DNA of 64,000 nucleotides from Crenobacter oryzisoli (GCF_030385785.1 NZ_JAUEDK010000004.1:1-64000), one strand, 5' to 3'. Shown: positions 52,238 through 61,377, counted from the stretch's first letter. The notes: generated by a model from the letters alone, not told the origin. Made by a program: numbers and translations.

Positions 52238-53674
52238 TTAGTTGCCGTACCAGTTATGGGTGAGCTTGGGGATGCCGACAAAGACATCCTGATCCCCCGG
52301 AATGTCGTCGGTGTAGCCCCAACCAGTCGGCTTGCGTTTGCTTAGATACTCTTTCTGCAATTGTGTCGGATCGAGGACGATCTGCACCCCACCGCCTTCG
52401 AGTTTGATCTCTTCAGCCTTGTCCAGTTTTTGAGTTGCCGCTCGCCCTTCCCAGACCTTGAGCGGTTGGCCCGGCGGTACCGTATAGGTCACATATTCGC
52501 CGTTACCATTCCAGTGCTTCCACACGGCAAAGCGTCGCCGCCAGTCAGCTTTGCTGCTCAGTGCCTTGAACTCGGCTTCGCGCATCCAACAGATGCTATT
52601 GTCGGAGGAACGAGGGTCGACTACCCGGTAAAGGGTCTCACCAGGCTGAACCGTCGCGGCCTTCATGCTCGCATCGAAGGTATCAAACTTGCCCTTCAAT
52701 GCGCGATTAGAGCTGTCCTTGCCAATATTCGGCCAACCTTCATTGAATTTGGCGCTGGCGCTGGGGGGTAATCCCTCTAGCTGTCGATAAGCTACTTTGG
52801 GTGTGATATCCGCCCACTTCGGCTTATGCTGACGAATCAACTCTGCTTCGCCGACATTGTTAATGCCCGCATACTTGTGTGGGTTGGTCTTGTCGACGAC
52901 GCCGCGGTAGGCCTTGTCGCCTTCGATCTCCAAGCGTCGTGCCAAGCGCTCAAGGGTGTCATTCAAAGGCCCCAGCGCCTTGCTCAAGCCATCGTTGGCC
53001 TTTTTGCGTATCCCTAGGATTAGGTCGATTGTCTGCTGCACTGGCCGTTTGATCGATGCCGGGCCCCAATCGGCCGCCCGCTGTAGGATGGCTTTGGCTA
53101 CTTCCAGTAGCCGGTCAAACTCTTTGAGTAAAGCGCTGACGGTGACTTTGGCCTTGACCTTGCGGACCTGCTCGGCGAGATAGCGGTAGGGGTTGTAAAT
53201 GCGCAGCGCTTTGAGTGTTTTGCGTACAGCAGGCTGATCCAGCAACTTGTTGAGCCCTGAAACCGCAGCGTCGAACGCCTTCTTGTTCGCGACTTTGCCG
53301 GCCATGTCGAATCCGGCCTTGCGGAAGTACAAGAACATCACCTTGCAAGCCCCCTTGGCGAAGGAGCCAAGTACCGGGAACAGCCCAACCAGTGTCAGAG
53401 CAAGTGCGACCCATGCGCCGATGTTGTTCTCATCGCGATTGATGGCGCGGCAGTTTGCAACCAGGTCGCGTACATCGCAGATCTGATCAACATACGGAAT
53501 CATCGAGATCACCGTACCGGTGACTATCTGCCCGGTGGTTTGGTTCTCGTTGAAATCGCCTTGTACCACTTCCCAAATCCATAGCCCCATTGCCTCCAAG
53601 TTGGAGCCGAGGCTGTCAATCCAGCTTTTGGGCGCAGCGCGATACCAGGCCAGTGCTTGTTCGAATTGATCCAT
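52238..53674 (-). CDS. Putative T6SS effector with C-terminal toxin domain
   Basis: A 478-residue protein. It has an N-terminal part with hydrophobic segments (TGTVISMIPYVDQICDVRDLV, IGAWVALALTLVGLFPVLGSFAKG) typical of polymorphic toxins that cross membranes, a central helical region (about 130-260) and a C-terminal domain (about 300-478). The last part, with ETLYRVVDPR, GEYVTYTVPPG and VWEGRAA, is reminiscent of an ADP-ribosyltransferase fold, but this is inference. It lies five bases after vgrG and before the putative immunity gene, so it is probably VgrG cargo. Confidence 0.65.
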   Translation of the reverse strand: MDQFEQALAWYRAAPKSWIDSLGSNLEAMGLWIWEVVQGDFNENQTTGQIVTGTVISMIPYVDQICDVRDLVANCRAINRDENNIGAWVALALTLVGLFPVLGSFAKGACKVMFLYFRKAGFDMAGKVANKKAFDAAVSGLNKLLDQPAVRKTLKALRIYNPYRYLAEQVRKVKAKVTVSALLKEFDRLLEVAKAILQRAADWGPASIKRPVQQTIDLILGIRKKANDGLSKALGPLNDTLERLARRLEIEGDKAYRGVVDKTNPHKYAGINNVGEAELIRQHKPKWADITPKVAYRQLEGLPPSASAKFNEGWPNIGKDSSNRALKGKFDTFDASMKAATVQPGETLYRVVDPRSSDNSICWMREAEFKALSSKADWRRRFAVWKHWNGNGEYVTYTVPPGQPLKVWEGRAATQKLDKAEEIKLEGGGVQIVLDPTQLQKEYLSKRKPTGWGYTDDIPGDQDVFVGIPKLTHNWYGN

Positions 53675-53679
53675 GCTGC

Positions 53680-56544
53680 CTATTTCCCTTCGCTGTTGGC
53701 AGGTAGTTTCTGTTGCACCTGATCCAGCAGTTGCTGCAAGAGATCGGCAGGTTGCTCCGGCTTGGGTGGAGGCAGTTCGTAGCTGACTTGGACGGGCTCG
53801 AGAGGTACTGCCTCATGACGGGCGGAGCCCTGTGCGCTGAGCTTGCCGGTGAGCGTCGCGCCGCTATCGAAACGAATCTTGTACTTGGCGCCCTCAACCG
53901 GGTCACCTTCGGCATCGGCGAAGTGGACACCGATCCAATGTGGCCCAGGCTCGGGTAGGGCTGGGTATTCGGGAGGTATGCTTGCTGCTCCACTTAATGC
54001 ATGGCTTGCTCCCTTCACGCTCACCGTGCCGGGGCAGTGCACCTCGATATTGCCGCTCTTGAGGCGGATATACGCACCACCTGCAGTCAGCAGGATTTCC
54101 TCTTTGGCATTGACGACGATGCGCTCTTTGCAAGAGGTGATCTGAATATCCTTACCCCCGGTCACCTCCACGCTGTCACTCTGCGCCTGCAGCTGCACCT
54201 TCCCCTTCGCCGCAATCAGCTTCAGGCTGATCACGTCCTTCACCCCGGCCACGAACAGGCTGAGGTGCTGGCCGACGTTGTGGATCCAGCGCCGCCCCGA
54301 GGTCTGGTTGGTGTCGCGTTGCGCCACCAGGTCGAGGTTGGTGCCGGCGGCGACGGTCTGACTCTGCGCGGTGACGCTGGCGATGCCGGCCGGGGCGGAC
54401 AGCACCAGCAGCGGTTGCTGGCCGGCCTGATCCTTGGCGGTGTTTGCGTCTTTATCGGTGTTGGTCCCGGCTTCCCAGGCTTTTAGCGCTGCGGCGTGAT
54501 GGTGCAGGTGGCCTTTATCACCTTTGCCACCCTTGCTGTTGTCGGCTTGGATTTGCTCCGGGCCGGTCTCCATGGTGTCGGCCAATTGGCCGGTGGCGGT
54601 GTCGGCCAGGCTCTGGCTGAGGCTGAGCGCGGCGTCGAGCTGGCTCTGCGCATGCTCGCGCGCCAGCTGCTTGCCGGAGGCTGAGGGCTGCGCCTCGGTG
54701 GTAATTAATAGACCATGCCCGGCGCGGATCGCGCCGTGCTGGTCGGTGCGTAGTTCGAAGCCGTCGCCGCGCGGCTGGCCCTTGCCGTCACTGCGCGGGT
54801 GGATCAGGAAGCCCTGGTTGAGCTGGGTCTTGCCATGTTCGCTGGACAGCTTGGCGCGCACCTCGCCGGGGGTGTCGTCGAACAGCAGTTCGTTGTACTG
54901 CCCGCCGTGGTGTTCTTTCGATTTGATGCCGGACAGCGTCTTGTTTCCCGGCAGGCTGCCGGCGCCGCTGAAGGCTGGGCTGGGGTGGCTGCCGTTGTAC
55001 AGGACGCCCGTAATGACGGGGCGGTCGATATCGCCTTCGATGAAGTCGACCAGCACTTCCTGGCCGATCCGCGGGATGAACTGGTGGCCCCAGCCGGCGC
55101 CGGCGCTGGGCATGGCGACGCGCAGCCAGCAGCTGGAACGTTCATCCAGATTCGCTCCGTTGTCCGGGTGTTCGTCGGGGCGCTGCCAGTGGAACTGCAC
55201 CTTGATGCGGCCGTGGGCGTCGGTGTGGATTTCTTCCCCTTGCGGGCCGACCACGGTGGCGGTCTGCACGCCGCGGCTGGTCGGCTTGGCCTGGGCCGAG
55301 TGCGCGTAGGCCGGCGGCAGCGGCAGGCCGCGCCGCTGCGCCTGGAAGCGGGTCTGGAACGGTGCCGGGGCGTCGGCGGTTTCATTCGCGAACAACCCGG
55401 GCGCGGCGACGCGCAGCGAGCGGGTCAGCTCGCCCGGCAGGTTGTTGGTGGCGGTAAAGGTCTGCCGGGTGACGACGAATTCGCGCTGTTCGGCCGGGTC
55501 GGTGTCGTGGGCCGGGTGGTCGTCGAGGCGGAACCAGTGGCCGGCCACCAGGTTGCGCACGCTGCCGGCGCCGTCGAACGACTTGGCCTGGGCGTCGTGG
55601 GCCTGCTGGCGCAGCTGGGCGTAGCGCCCGAGCTGCTCGGTGTCGCCAGCGTAGTAGAGCCCCTGCGGGTCGTAGTCTTCCAGGCTGGCCTGCAGCGCGC
55701 TGCCGCCATCGCCCTGTTCGACGCGGGAGGCGTCGCCGCTGTGCTGGGTCGCGACCGGCTGGTAGTCGAAACTGGCCAGACTGACCCGCCCCGGCACGAT
55801 CTGGCGGCTGCCGCGCCAGTCGGTCAGGCCGTCCTCGGCCTCGGTGGCATCGCTGCGGTGGAAGCGCACCCGTTCCAGCGGCGCCGCCGGCAGCCGGTAC
55901 GGGTCATCGGCCACCACCAGTGTCACCTGGGGGACGTCTCCTTCATTGCCTTCATGGACGAAGTGCCAGTGGTAGCCCTCCTCGTGCAGCAACCGCACGA
56001 TGAAGTCGTAGTCGGATTCGCGGTATTGCAGGCAGTAGCTGCGTACTGGCGCGTCGCCACTGAGCTGGAAGTCCCAGTGCTGCACTCGGGCGAAGCTGGG
56101 GTTGGCGGCCCGGTGTTCGGCCAGCACTTGTTGGACGATGTCGGGGACGGACAGGTCCTGGAACACCCGGCTGGTGCGGCGGTGGCGCAGCAGCGCGACC
56201 GGCGGCTCGATGGTCAGGCCGTAGCGGGCGAAGCCGCCGTCGCTGCCGAGCGCCTGGGCGGCGGAGACCACCCCGCAGCGCGCCACCGCGGCGCCGTCGG
56301 CGTCCTGCACCGTCAGGCGCACCGGCTGGCCGAGCAGGTCCTTCAGCGCGAGGTCGGTGTCGGGCGACAGGCAGGTGAGCTGGTAGCGGTAGGCATCGGA
56401 CAGCGCTTCCTCGCCGTCGAGCTGCTGCGGCAGCAGGGCGTCGGTCCAGCGGCGGCCGTCGCCGAGTTCGAGGGTGAGCAGACGGGAGTGCTGGTTGAAG
56501 GCGGCGGCGAAGCTGGCGAGCAGAGAGGTCAGGTCGGTGGTCAT
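53680..56544 (-). CDS. vgrG: T6SS spike protein VgrG with C-terminal extension
   Basis: A 954-residue VgrG. Residues about 20-500 are the gp27/gp5-like core (DLLGQPVRLTVQDADG, VVGPQGEEIHTDAHGRIKVQFHWQR, CWLRVAMPSAGAGWGHQFIPRIGQEVLVDFIEGDIDRPVITG). After a linker comes a DUF2345 region (LLVLSAPAGIASVTAQSQTVAAG) and beta-helix repeats. The last 100 residues (PHWIGVHFADAEGDPVEGAKYKIRF onward) form a transthyretin-like adaptor plus a Pro/Gln-rich tail, likely the effector docking part. The effector and immunity genes follow on the same strand. No other T6SS genes are in the window. Confidence 0.92.
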   Translation of the reverse strand: MTTDLTSLLASFAAAFNQHSRLLTLELGDGRRWTDALLPQQLDGEEALSDAYRYQLTCLSPDTDLALKDLLGQPVRLTVQDADGAAVARCGVVSAAQALGSDGGFARYGLTIEPPVALLRHRRTSRVFQDLSVPDIVQQVLAEHRAANPSFARVQHWDFQLSGDAPVRSYCLQYRESDYDFIVRLLHEEGYHWHFVHEGNEGDVPQVTLVVADDPYRLPAAPLERVRFHRSDATEAEDGLTDWRGSRQIVPGRVSLASFDYQPVATQHSGDASRVEQGDGGSALQASLEDYDPQGLYYAGDTEQLGRYAQLRQQAHDAQAKSFDGAGSVRNLVAGHWFRLDDHPAHDTDPAEQREFVVTRQTFTATNNLPGELTRSLRVAAPGLFANETADAPAPFQTRFQAQRRGLPLPPAYAHSAQAKPTSRGVQTATVVGPQGEEIHTDAHGRIKVQFHWQRPDEHPDNGANLDERSSCWLRVAMPSAGAGWGHQFIPRIGQEVLVDFIEGDIDRPVITGVLYNGSHPSPAFSGAGSLPGNKTLSGIKSKEHHGGQYNELLFDDTPGEVRAKLSSEHGKTQLNQGFLIHPRSDGKGQPRGDGFELRTDQHGAIRAGHGLLITTEAQPSASGKQLAREHAQSQLDAALSLSQSLADTATGQLADTMETGPEQIQADNSKGGKGDKGHLHHHAAALKAWEAGTNTDKDANTAKDQAGQQPLLVLSAPAGIASVTAQSQTVAAGTNLDLVAQRDTNQTSGRRWIHNVGQHLSLFVAGVKDVISLKLIAAKGKVQLQAQSDSVEVTGGKDIQITSCKERIVVNAKEEILLTAGGAYIRLKSGNIEVHCPGTVSVKGASHALSGAASIPPEYPALPEPGPHWIGVHFADAEGDPVEGAKYKIRFDSGATLTGKLSAQGSARHEAVPLEPVQVSYELPPPKPEQPADLLQQLLDQVQQKLPANSEGK

Positions 56545-56716
56545 GGCAAAGCCGGCAGGGCGGAGCGCATGCCGGATGGAATAATGCTGAAGGCATTATT
56601 ATGCCATTATCAAGTTTGTTGACGTAAGCATTATCAATGCATTGTCGACTTGTCAGCGATAGCCGGGGGATTGGCGTAGATAAGCGGATGTCATTGAGGT
56701 CGGGCGCAAGGTGGGA

Positions 56717-56743
56717 ATAAAAAAAGCCCGCCAGGGGCGGGCC
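56717..56743 (-). terminator. Intrinsic terminator after tesG
   Basis: On the reverse strand GGCCCGCC-CCT-GGCGGGC is followed by TTTTTTT. It ends the leftward tesDEFG operon 41 bases past the tesG stop and before vgrG. The stretch 56545-56716 upstream of vgrG is AT-rich with short repeats of GCATTAT and holds its promoter. Confidence 0.92.
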
Positions 56744-56783
56744 AACGGAGACACCCGGCGCTTGGCTCGCCGGGAGATGACAC

Positions 56784-57797
56784 TCAGGCTGCGCGTTCGC
56801 GCGCCATGTTGATCGCGGTGTCCTCAATCATGTCCTCCTGGCCGCCGATCATGCCGCGCCGGCCCAGTTCGACCAAAATGTCGCGCGCCGGCACGCCGTA
56901 CTTGGCCTCGGCGCGCTTGGCGAACAACAGGAAGGACGAATACACCCCGGCGTAGCCGAGCGTCAGGGCGTCGCGGTCGATGCGGATGATGTTGTCCATC
57001 ACCGGCAGCACGCGGTCCTCGGCCACGTCCTGGATCTTCCACACGTCGACGCCGGTTTCGATGCCCATGCGGTCGCACACCGCGACGAATACCTCGAGCG
57101 GGGTGTTGCCGGCGCCGGCGCCCAGGCCCGCTGCGGCAGCGTCGATGCGGTTGGCGCCGCATTCGATCGCCGCCAGCGAGTTGGCCACGCCCATCGCCAG
57201 GTTGTGGTGGCCGTGGAAGCCCAGCTCGGTGTCCGGTTTCAGCTTGTCGCGCAGCAGGCCTATGCGCGCCTTCACGTCCTCGGGCAGCATGTAGCCGGCC
57301 GAGTCGGTGCAGTAGATGCAGTTGGCGCCGTAGCTTTCCATCAACAGTGCCTGCTCGAGGATTTTCTCCGGGCTCGCCATGTGCGCCATCATCAGGAAGC
57401 CGACGGTGTCAAGGCCCAGCTGGCGGGCCAGGCCGATGTGCTGTTGCGACACGTCCGCCTCGGTGCAGTGGGTGGCGACGCGGATGGTGGCGACGCCCAG
57501 GTCTTTCGCCATGTGCAGGTGCTCGACGGTGCCGATGCCGGGCAACAGCAGCGCCGACACCTTGGCCTGCTTCATCTTCGGGATGACCGCCGAAAGGTAT
57601 TCCTCGTCGCTGTGCGCCGGGAAGCCGTAGTTGACCGAACTGCCGCCCAGGCCGTCGCCATGGGTGACCTCGATCAGCGGTACGCCCGCCTCGTCGAGCC
57701 CGGTGGCGATGTCGATCATCTGGTCGAGCGTCATCTGGTGGCGCTTCGGGTGCATGCCGTCGCGCAGGGTCATGTCGTGCAGGGTGATTTTGCTCAT
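56784..57797 (-). CDS. tesG: 4-hydroxy-2-oxovalerate aldolase (TesG/HsaF/MhpE type)
   Basis: A 337-residue DRE-TIM aldolase: [39 protein letters not shown] (metal-binding HxH) and [15 protein letters not shown]. It splits the 4-hydroxy-2-oxo acid derived from ring A into pyruvate and an aldehyde, handing the aldehyde to the partner dehydrogenase by channeling. Its start overlaps the tesF stop by four bases, consistent with the obligate complex. It is the last gene of the leftward operon. Confidence 0.92.
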   Translation of the reverse strand: MSKITLHDMTLRDGMHPKRHQMTLDQMIDIATGLDEAGVPLIEVTHGDGLGGSSVNYGFPAHSDEEYLSAVIPKMKQAKVSALLLPGIGTVEHLHMAKDLGVATIRVATHCTEADVSQQHIGLARQLGLDTVGFLMMAHMASPEKILEQALLMESYGANCIYCTDSAGYMLPEDVKARIGLLRDKLKPDTELGFHGHHNLAMGVANSLAAIECGANRIDAAAAGLGAGAGNTPLEVFVAVCDRMGIETGVDVWKIQDVAEDRVLPVMDNIIRIDRDALTLGYAGVYSSFLLFAKRAEAKYGVPARDILVELGRRGMIGGQEDMIEDTAINMARERAA

Positions 57798-58711
57798 GCG
57801 GGTTCTCCGATGGCGGCAGGGGCGAGGCGGCCGGCGAGGATTTCCTCGGCGATGCGTTCGGCGGTGCGTGCGGCGGCGGCGGTCATGATGTCGAGGTTGC
57901 CGGCGTACTTGGGCAGGTAGTCGCCGAGACCCTCCACCTCCAGATAGATCGACACGCGGTTGCCGTCGATCACCGGGCCGTTCACCAGCCGGTAGCCCGG
58001 CACGTATTGCTGCACCTCGGCGATCATCGTCTGCACCGAGGCGGTGATCTTGTCGGCGTCAGGCATCTCGCGGGTCAGGCAGTGGATGGTGTCGCGCATG
58101 ATCAACGGCGGTTCGGCCGGGTTGAGGATGATGATGGCCTTGCCCTCGTCGGCCCCGCCCACCTTGGCGATGGCGCCGGCGGTAGTGCGGGTGAACTCGT
58201 CGATGTTCTTGCGCGTACCGGGGCCAGCGCTTTTGGACGACACGGTGGCGACGATCTCGGCGTAGTTCACGTGCTGCACGCGTGACACCGCGTACACCAT
58301 CGGGATTGTCGCCTGGCCGCCACAGGTGACCATATTGACGTTCGTGTGGCCGGCCTTCAGGTGTTCGGCCAGGTTCACCGGCGGCACGCAGTAGGGGCCG
58401 ATCGCCGCCGGGGTCAGGTCGATCATCATCACGCCCAGCTCGTTCAATTTGCGGCTGTTCTCGGCGTGCACATAGGCGCTGGTGGCGTCGAAGGCGATCT
58501 GGATGTCGTCGGCCAGCACGTGCGGAAGCAGGCCGTCGACGCCGTCGGCGGTGGTTTTCAGCCCCAGTTCACGGGCGCGTGCCAGGCCTTCCGATTCGGG
58601 GTCGATGCCGACCATCCAGACCGGCTCCAGCACCGGGCTGCGTTGCAGTTTATAGAGCAGGTCGGTGCCGATATTGCCCGGCCCGATCAGCGCGCAGCGG
58701 ATCTTACGCAT
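57794..58711 (-). CDS. tesF: Acetaldehyde/propanal dehydrogenase, CoA-acylating (TesF/HsaG/MhpF type)
   Basis: A 305-residue CoA-acylating aldehyde dehydrogenase with the Rossmann motif [13 protein letters not shown] and the catalytic Cys in [20 protein letters not shown]. It forms a complex with the aldolase and converts the released aldehyde to acyl-CoA with NAD. For steroid ring A the aldehyde is expected to be propanal or acetaldehyde depending on the side chain. It lies 12 bases downstream of tesE and overlaps tesG. Confidence 0.92.
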   Translation of the reverse strand: MRKIRCALIGPGNIGTDLLYKLQRSPVLEPVWMVGIDPESEGLARARELGLKTTADGVDGLLPHVLADDIQIAFDATSAYVHAENSRKLNELGVMMIDLTPAAIGPYCVPPVNLAEHLKAGHTNVNMVTCGGQATIPMVYAVSRVQHVNYAEIVATVSSKSAGPGTRKNIDEFTRTTAGAIAKVGGADEGKAIIILNPAEPPLIMRDTIHCLTREMPDADKITASVQTMIAEVQQYVPGYRLVNGPVIDGNRVSIYLEVEGLGDYLPKYAGNLDIMTAAAARTAERIAEEILAGRLAPAAIGEPA

Positions 58712-58723
58712 GGGTGTCCTTTC

Positions 58724-59512
58724 TCAGATGAAGCGCACGGCGGCGCTGCCGATGCCGGCGATGTCGAGGTCAAAATGGTCGCCGGCCACCACCGGCACCA
58801 GCGGCACCAGGGAGCCCGACAAGATCACCTCGCCGGCCAGGAAGGGGATGCCGAAGCGCCCCAGCGTGTTGGCGAGCCAGGCCACCGCTTCAGCCGGGTG
58901 GCCCTGCACCGCGCTACCGAGACCCGTGGCGACCTCGACGCCGTTGCGGCGCATGGTCAGCCGGGCTTCGGCCAGGTCCAGCGCGCGTGGTGCGACCGAG
59001 CCCTGGCCCAGCACGTAGACGCCGCAGGAGGCGTTGTCGGCCACGGTGTCCTGGATGCGGATGCGCCAGTCGTCGATGCGCGAGTCCACCACCTCGAAGC
59101 AGGGCAGCACGCATTCGGTGGCGTCCAGGATGTCTTCGCGGGTGATGGTGGTGCCCGATATGTCCTGCTTTAGCACGAAGGCGATCTCGCCCTCGATGCG
59201 CGGCGCGATCAGGCGCTGCTCGGCGAGATCGACGATGGCGTCGTTCCACAACGCCATCGCGTCGGTGAGAAAGCCGAAGTCGGGCTGGTGCACGTTGAGC
59301 ATTTCCTGCACCGGGCTGGAGGTGACGCCGATCTTCTTGCCGATCACCTTCTCGCCTTCGGCCAACCTTCTCTCCAGAAAGCGCGTCGAGATGCGGTAGG
59401 CGTCGTCGACGCTGATCGCCGGGTGGCGCTCGGTCAGCGGCGCCAAGGTGTGGCGGCCACGCAGTGCGGCGAACAGCTCGTCGCCGAGTGTGTTGAGGAG
59501 GGCGGCGTCCAT
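58724..59512 (-). CDS. tesE: 2-hydroxypenta-2,4-dienoate hydratase type (TesE/HsaE/MhpD)
   Basis: A 262-residue member of the fumarylacetoacetate-hydrolase-related hydratase family: GKKIGVTSSPVQEMLNVHQPDFGFL, APRIEGEIAFVLKQDI and LAGEVILSGSLVPLVPV, with the metal-binding Glu residues in the EGEIAF segment. It hydrates the dienoate released from ring A by TesD to the 4-hydroxy-2-oxo acid used by TesG. Its start lies one base after the tesD stop. Length and order match other meta-cleavage operons. Confidence 0.9.
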   Translation of the reverse strand: MDAALLNTLGDELFAALRGRHTLAPLTERHPAISVDDAYRISTRFLERRLAEGEKVIGKKIGVTSSPVQEMLNVHQPDFGFLTDAMALWNDAIVDLAEQRLIAPRIEGEIAFVLKQDISGTTITREDILDATECVLPCFEVVDSRIDDWRIRIQDTVADNASCGVYVLGQGSVAPRALDLAEARLTMRRNGVEVATGLGSAVQGHPAEAVAWLANTLGRFGIPFLAGEVILSGSLVPLVPVVAGDHFDLDIAGIGSAAVRFI

Positions 59513-59513
59513 C

Positions 59514-60338
59514 TCAGCCCTCCGCCAGGAAGTCGAGGCAGGCGCGGTTGAAGTAGTCGCGGTGCTCGACCATCACCCAGTGGCCGCAGCGGTTCAGCAA
59601 CGTGACGCGGGCGTTGGCAATGCCGGCGGCGATCTTTTCGGCGCCCGAGGTGGGGTTGAAGCGGTCGTTCATGCCCCAGAAGCACAGTACCGGGCAGGCG
59701 ATTTCGTTCAATCGGTCCGTCAGATTCGGCACCCGCATCGTCGACAGCACGGTGCGCGGCTGCAGGGCGCAGATCGCGGCCCGCTCATCGAGCAGGCCGT
59801 CGTCGATCAGGCTCGGGTCATAGAGCTGTAGCGACATCAGCGCGCGCATGCCCTCGCGGTCGATCGGGCCGGCGGCGAAGCGCGCCACCATCTTCTGGAT
59901 GCCTTCCATCTGGAAATAGGTCTCGCGTTCCTCGACGCCGCCCGGCGCCATCAGGATCAGCTGTGTCACTCGCTTAGGGTGGTCGAGTGCGTACTTCAGT
60001 GCGATGGCGCCGCCCAGCGAGTTGCCGACCAGAACGCAGCGCTCGATGTCGAGCGCGTCGAGCAGACCGGCCAGCGCGTCGACGAAGTAATCGAGCACGT
60101 ATTCGGCGTCTTCCGGTTTGTCGGACAGGCCGTAGCCGGGCAGGTCGGGGACGACGATGCGGTAGCCGGCGGCGAGGAAGGCTGGCGCGGTGCGCTTGAA
60201 GTTGCTGTAGCCGCTGGCGCCGGGGCCGCTGCCATGCAGGAACACTACCGGCAGGCCGGCGCCGGTGTCGTCGTAGTGCAGGCGCAGGCCGCTGCCCAGC
60301 GTGACGTAGCGGCGCTCCGGGATGGGGTGTTGGCTCAT
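59514..60338 (-). CDS. tesD: Meta-cleavage product hydrolase (TesD/HsaD type)
   Basis: A 274-residue alpha/beta hydrolase. Catalytic residues: Ser in VLVGNSLGGAIALK (about residue 107), Asp in CFWGMNDRFNP and His in RCGHWVMVEH; the oxyanion region is FLHGSGPGASGYSN. It hydrolyses the ring-cleavage product of HsaC (DSHA), releasing the C/D-ring propionate HIP and a 2-hydroxydienoate. It is the first gene of the leftward operon, with operator motif copy 9 upstream. The dioxygenase lies 58 kb away in this window, in a separate operon. Confidence 0.9.
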   Translation of the reverse strand: MSQHPIPERRYVTLGSGLRLHYDDTGAGLPVVFLHGSGPGASGYSNFKRTAPAFLAAGYRIVVPDLPGYGLSDKPEDAEYVLDYFVDALAGLLDALDIERCVLVGNSLGGAIALKYALDHPKRVTQLILMAPGGVEERETYFQMEGIQKMVARFAAGPIDREGMRALMSLQLYDPSLIDDGLLDERAAICALQPRTVLSTMRVPNLTDRLNEIACPVLCFWGMNDRFNPTSGAEKIAAGIANARVTLLNRCGHWVMVEHRDYFNRACLDFLAEG

Positions 60339-60418
60339 CTCGCTCTCTTTCTGTCAGTCGGACACCGCCCGCGCGGTGATCCCTCGGCGACGATGCTCGG
60401 CCGCCGGCCCCGCCGGGT

Positions 60419-60433
60419 CATCGTCCACACGGA
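60419..60433 (-). promoter_or_regulatory. Steroid-operon operator motif, copy 9
   Basis: On the reverse strand this reads TCC-GTGT-GGA-CGATG, preceded by AG. It lies 80 bases upstream of the tesD start. The divergent SDR gene at 60499 starts 65 bases on the other side, so the site could control both. Confidence 0.65.
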
Positions 60434-60498
60434 CTAAAGCGCGGCGCGGCGCTTGGCCTAGCATGGCTCGGTCAATCACAGGCACAGGGAGAACAGGG

Positions 60499-61278
60499 AT
60501 GCAGCAAGCGAACGCAACGTTGACCGAACGGGTGGTGTTGGTCACCGGCGGCACCAAGGGAGTGGGGGCGGGCATCGCCCGGGCGTTTCTGGCGGCCGGT
60601 GCCACGGTGCTGGTCTGCGCGCGCAACGAGCCGGAGGCGTTGCCCGCGGCGGGCGGGCGCGTCGCCGAGTTCGTGTCGGCCAACCTGAAGGAGCCGGGTA
60701 GCGCCGAGGCGCTGATCGACGCGGTGCTGGCGCGGCACGGCCGGCTCGACGTGCTGGTCAACAACGCCGGCGGCGCGCCGTACGCGCTGGCGGCCGACGC
60801 CTCGCCGCGCTTTCACGAGTCGGTGATCCAGCTCAACCTGCTCGCGCCGCTGCATCTGGCGCAGCAGGCGAATAGGCAGATGCAGCAGCAGGACGGGGGC
60901 GGGGTGGTGCTGTTTGTCGGCAGCGTCAGCGCACTGCGCCCCTCACCCGGCACCGCCGCCTACGGCGCGGCCAAGGCCGGGGTGCTGAGCCTGGTCGAAT
61001 CGCTGGCGGTGGAGTGGGCGCCCAAGGTGCGGCTCGCCGCGGTCAGCCCCGGGCCGGTGCTGACCGAGCAGGCCGAGCGGCACTTCGGTGACGCGGCCGG
61101 CGTCGCTGCGGTGGGCGCGACGATTCCGCTCGGCCGCATGGCGCATCCGGACGACGTCGGCAACGCCTGTGTCTTTTTGGCGTCGCCGGCCGGGGCCTAT
61201 GTCAGCGGCAGCAATCTGGTGCTGCACGGCGGCGGCGAGCGGCCGGCGTTTCTCGGCGCCGCCAATGCGCAGCACTAA
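60499..61278 (+). CDS. Short-chain dehydrogenase, divergent from tesD
   Basis: A 259-residue SDR: VVLVTGGTKGVGAGIARAFLAAGATVLVCARNE, LVNNAGGAPYA, catalytic AYGAAKAGVLSLVESLA and SGSNLVLHGGGERP at the end. It resembles SDRs next to KstR2-regulon genes (Rv3549c type), though the match is less distinctive than for ipdF. It may act on a steroid or CoA-bound hydroxyl. AGGGAGAACAGGG precedes the ATG. It shares the regulatory gap with tesD and is followed by the DUF1302 gene after a motif-bearing gap. Confidence 0.78.
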   Translation: MQQANATLTERVVLVTGGTKGVGAGIARAFLAAGATVLVCARNEPEALPAAGGRVAEFVSANLKEPGSAEALIDAVLARHGRLDVLVNNAGGAPYALAADASPRFHESVIQLNLLAPLHLAQQANRQMQQQDGGGVVLFVGSVSALRPSPGTAAYGAAKAGVLSLVESLAVEWAPKVRLAAVSPGPVLTEQAERHFGDAAGVAAVGATIPLGRMAHPDDVGNACVFLASPAGAYVSGSNLVLHGGGERPAFLGAANAQH

Positions 61279-61362
61279 CGACAGCTTGAAGCAAAGCCCG
61301 GTCCGGCCGTGCCGGCGCCGCTGCACGGCGGACCGGGATAAAACGGCGGCCGGATGCACTAG

Positions 61363-61377
61363 TCCGCTCAGACGATG
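61363..61377 (+). promoter_or_regulatory. Steroid-operon operator motif, copy 10
   Basis: TCC-GCTC-AGA-CGATG, with flanks AGTCC...GATGTTG nearly identical to copy 1 before hsaC. It ends 80 bases before the DUF1302 start codon. Confidence 0.65.

Noticed and set aside
54799-56622. 607-codon forward open frame
   Set aside because: Antisense shadow of vgrG; composition is Gly/Val/Ala-rich with no domains.
60379-60396. Possible eleventh operator, TCCCTCGGCGACGATG
   Set aside because: The GGA half-site is shifted and interrupted (GCGA), so it does not fit the spacing of the other ten.
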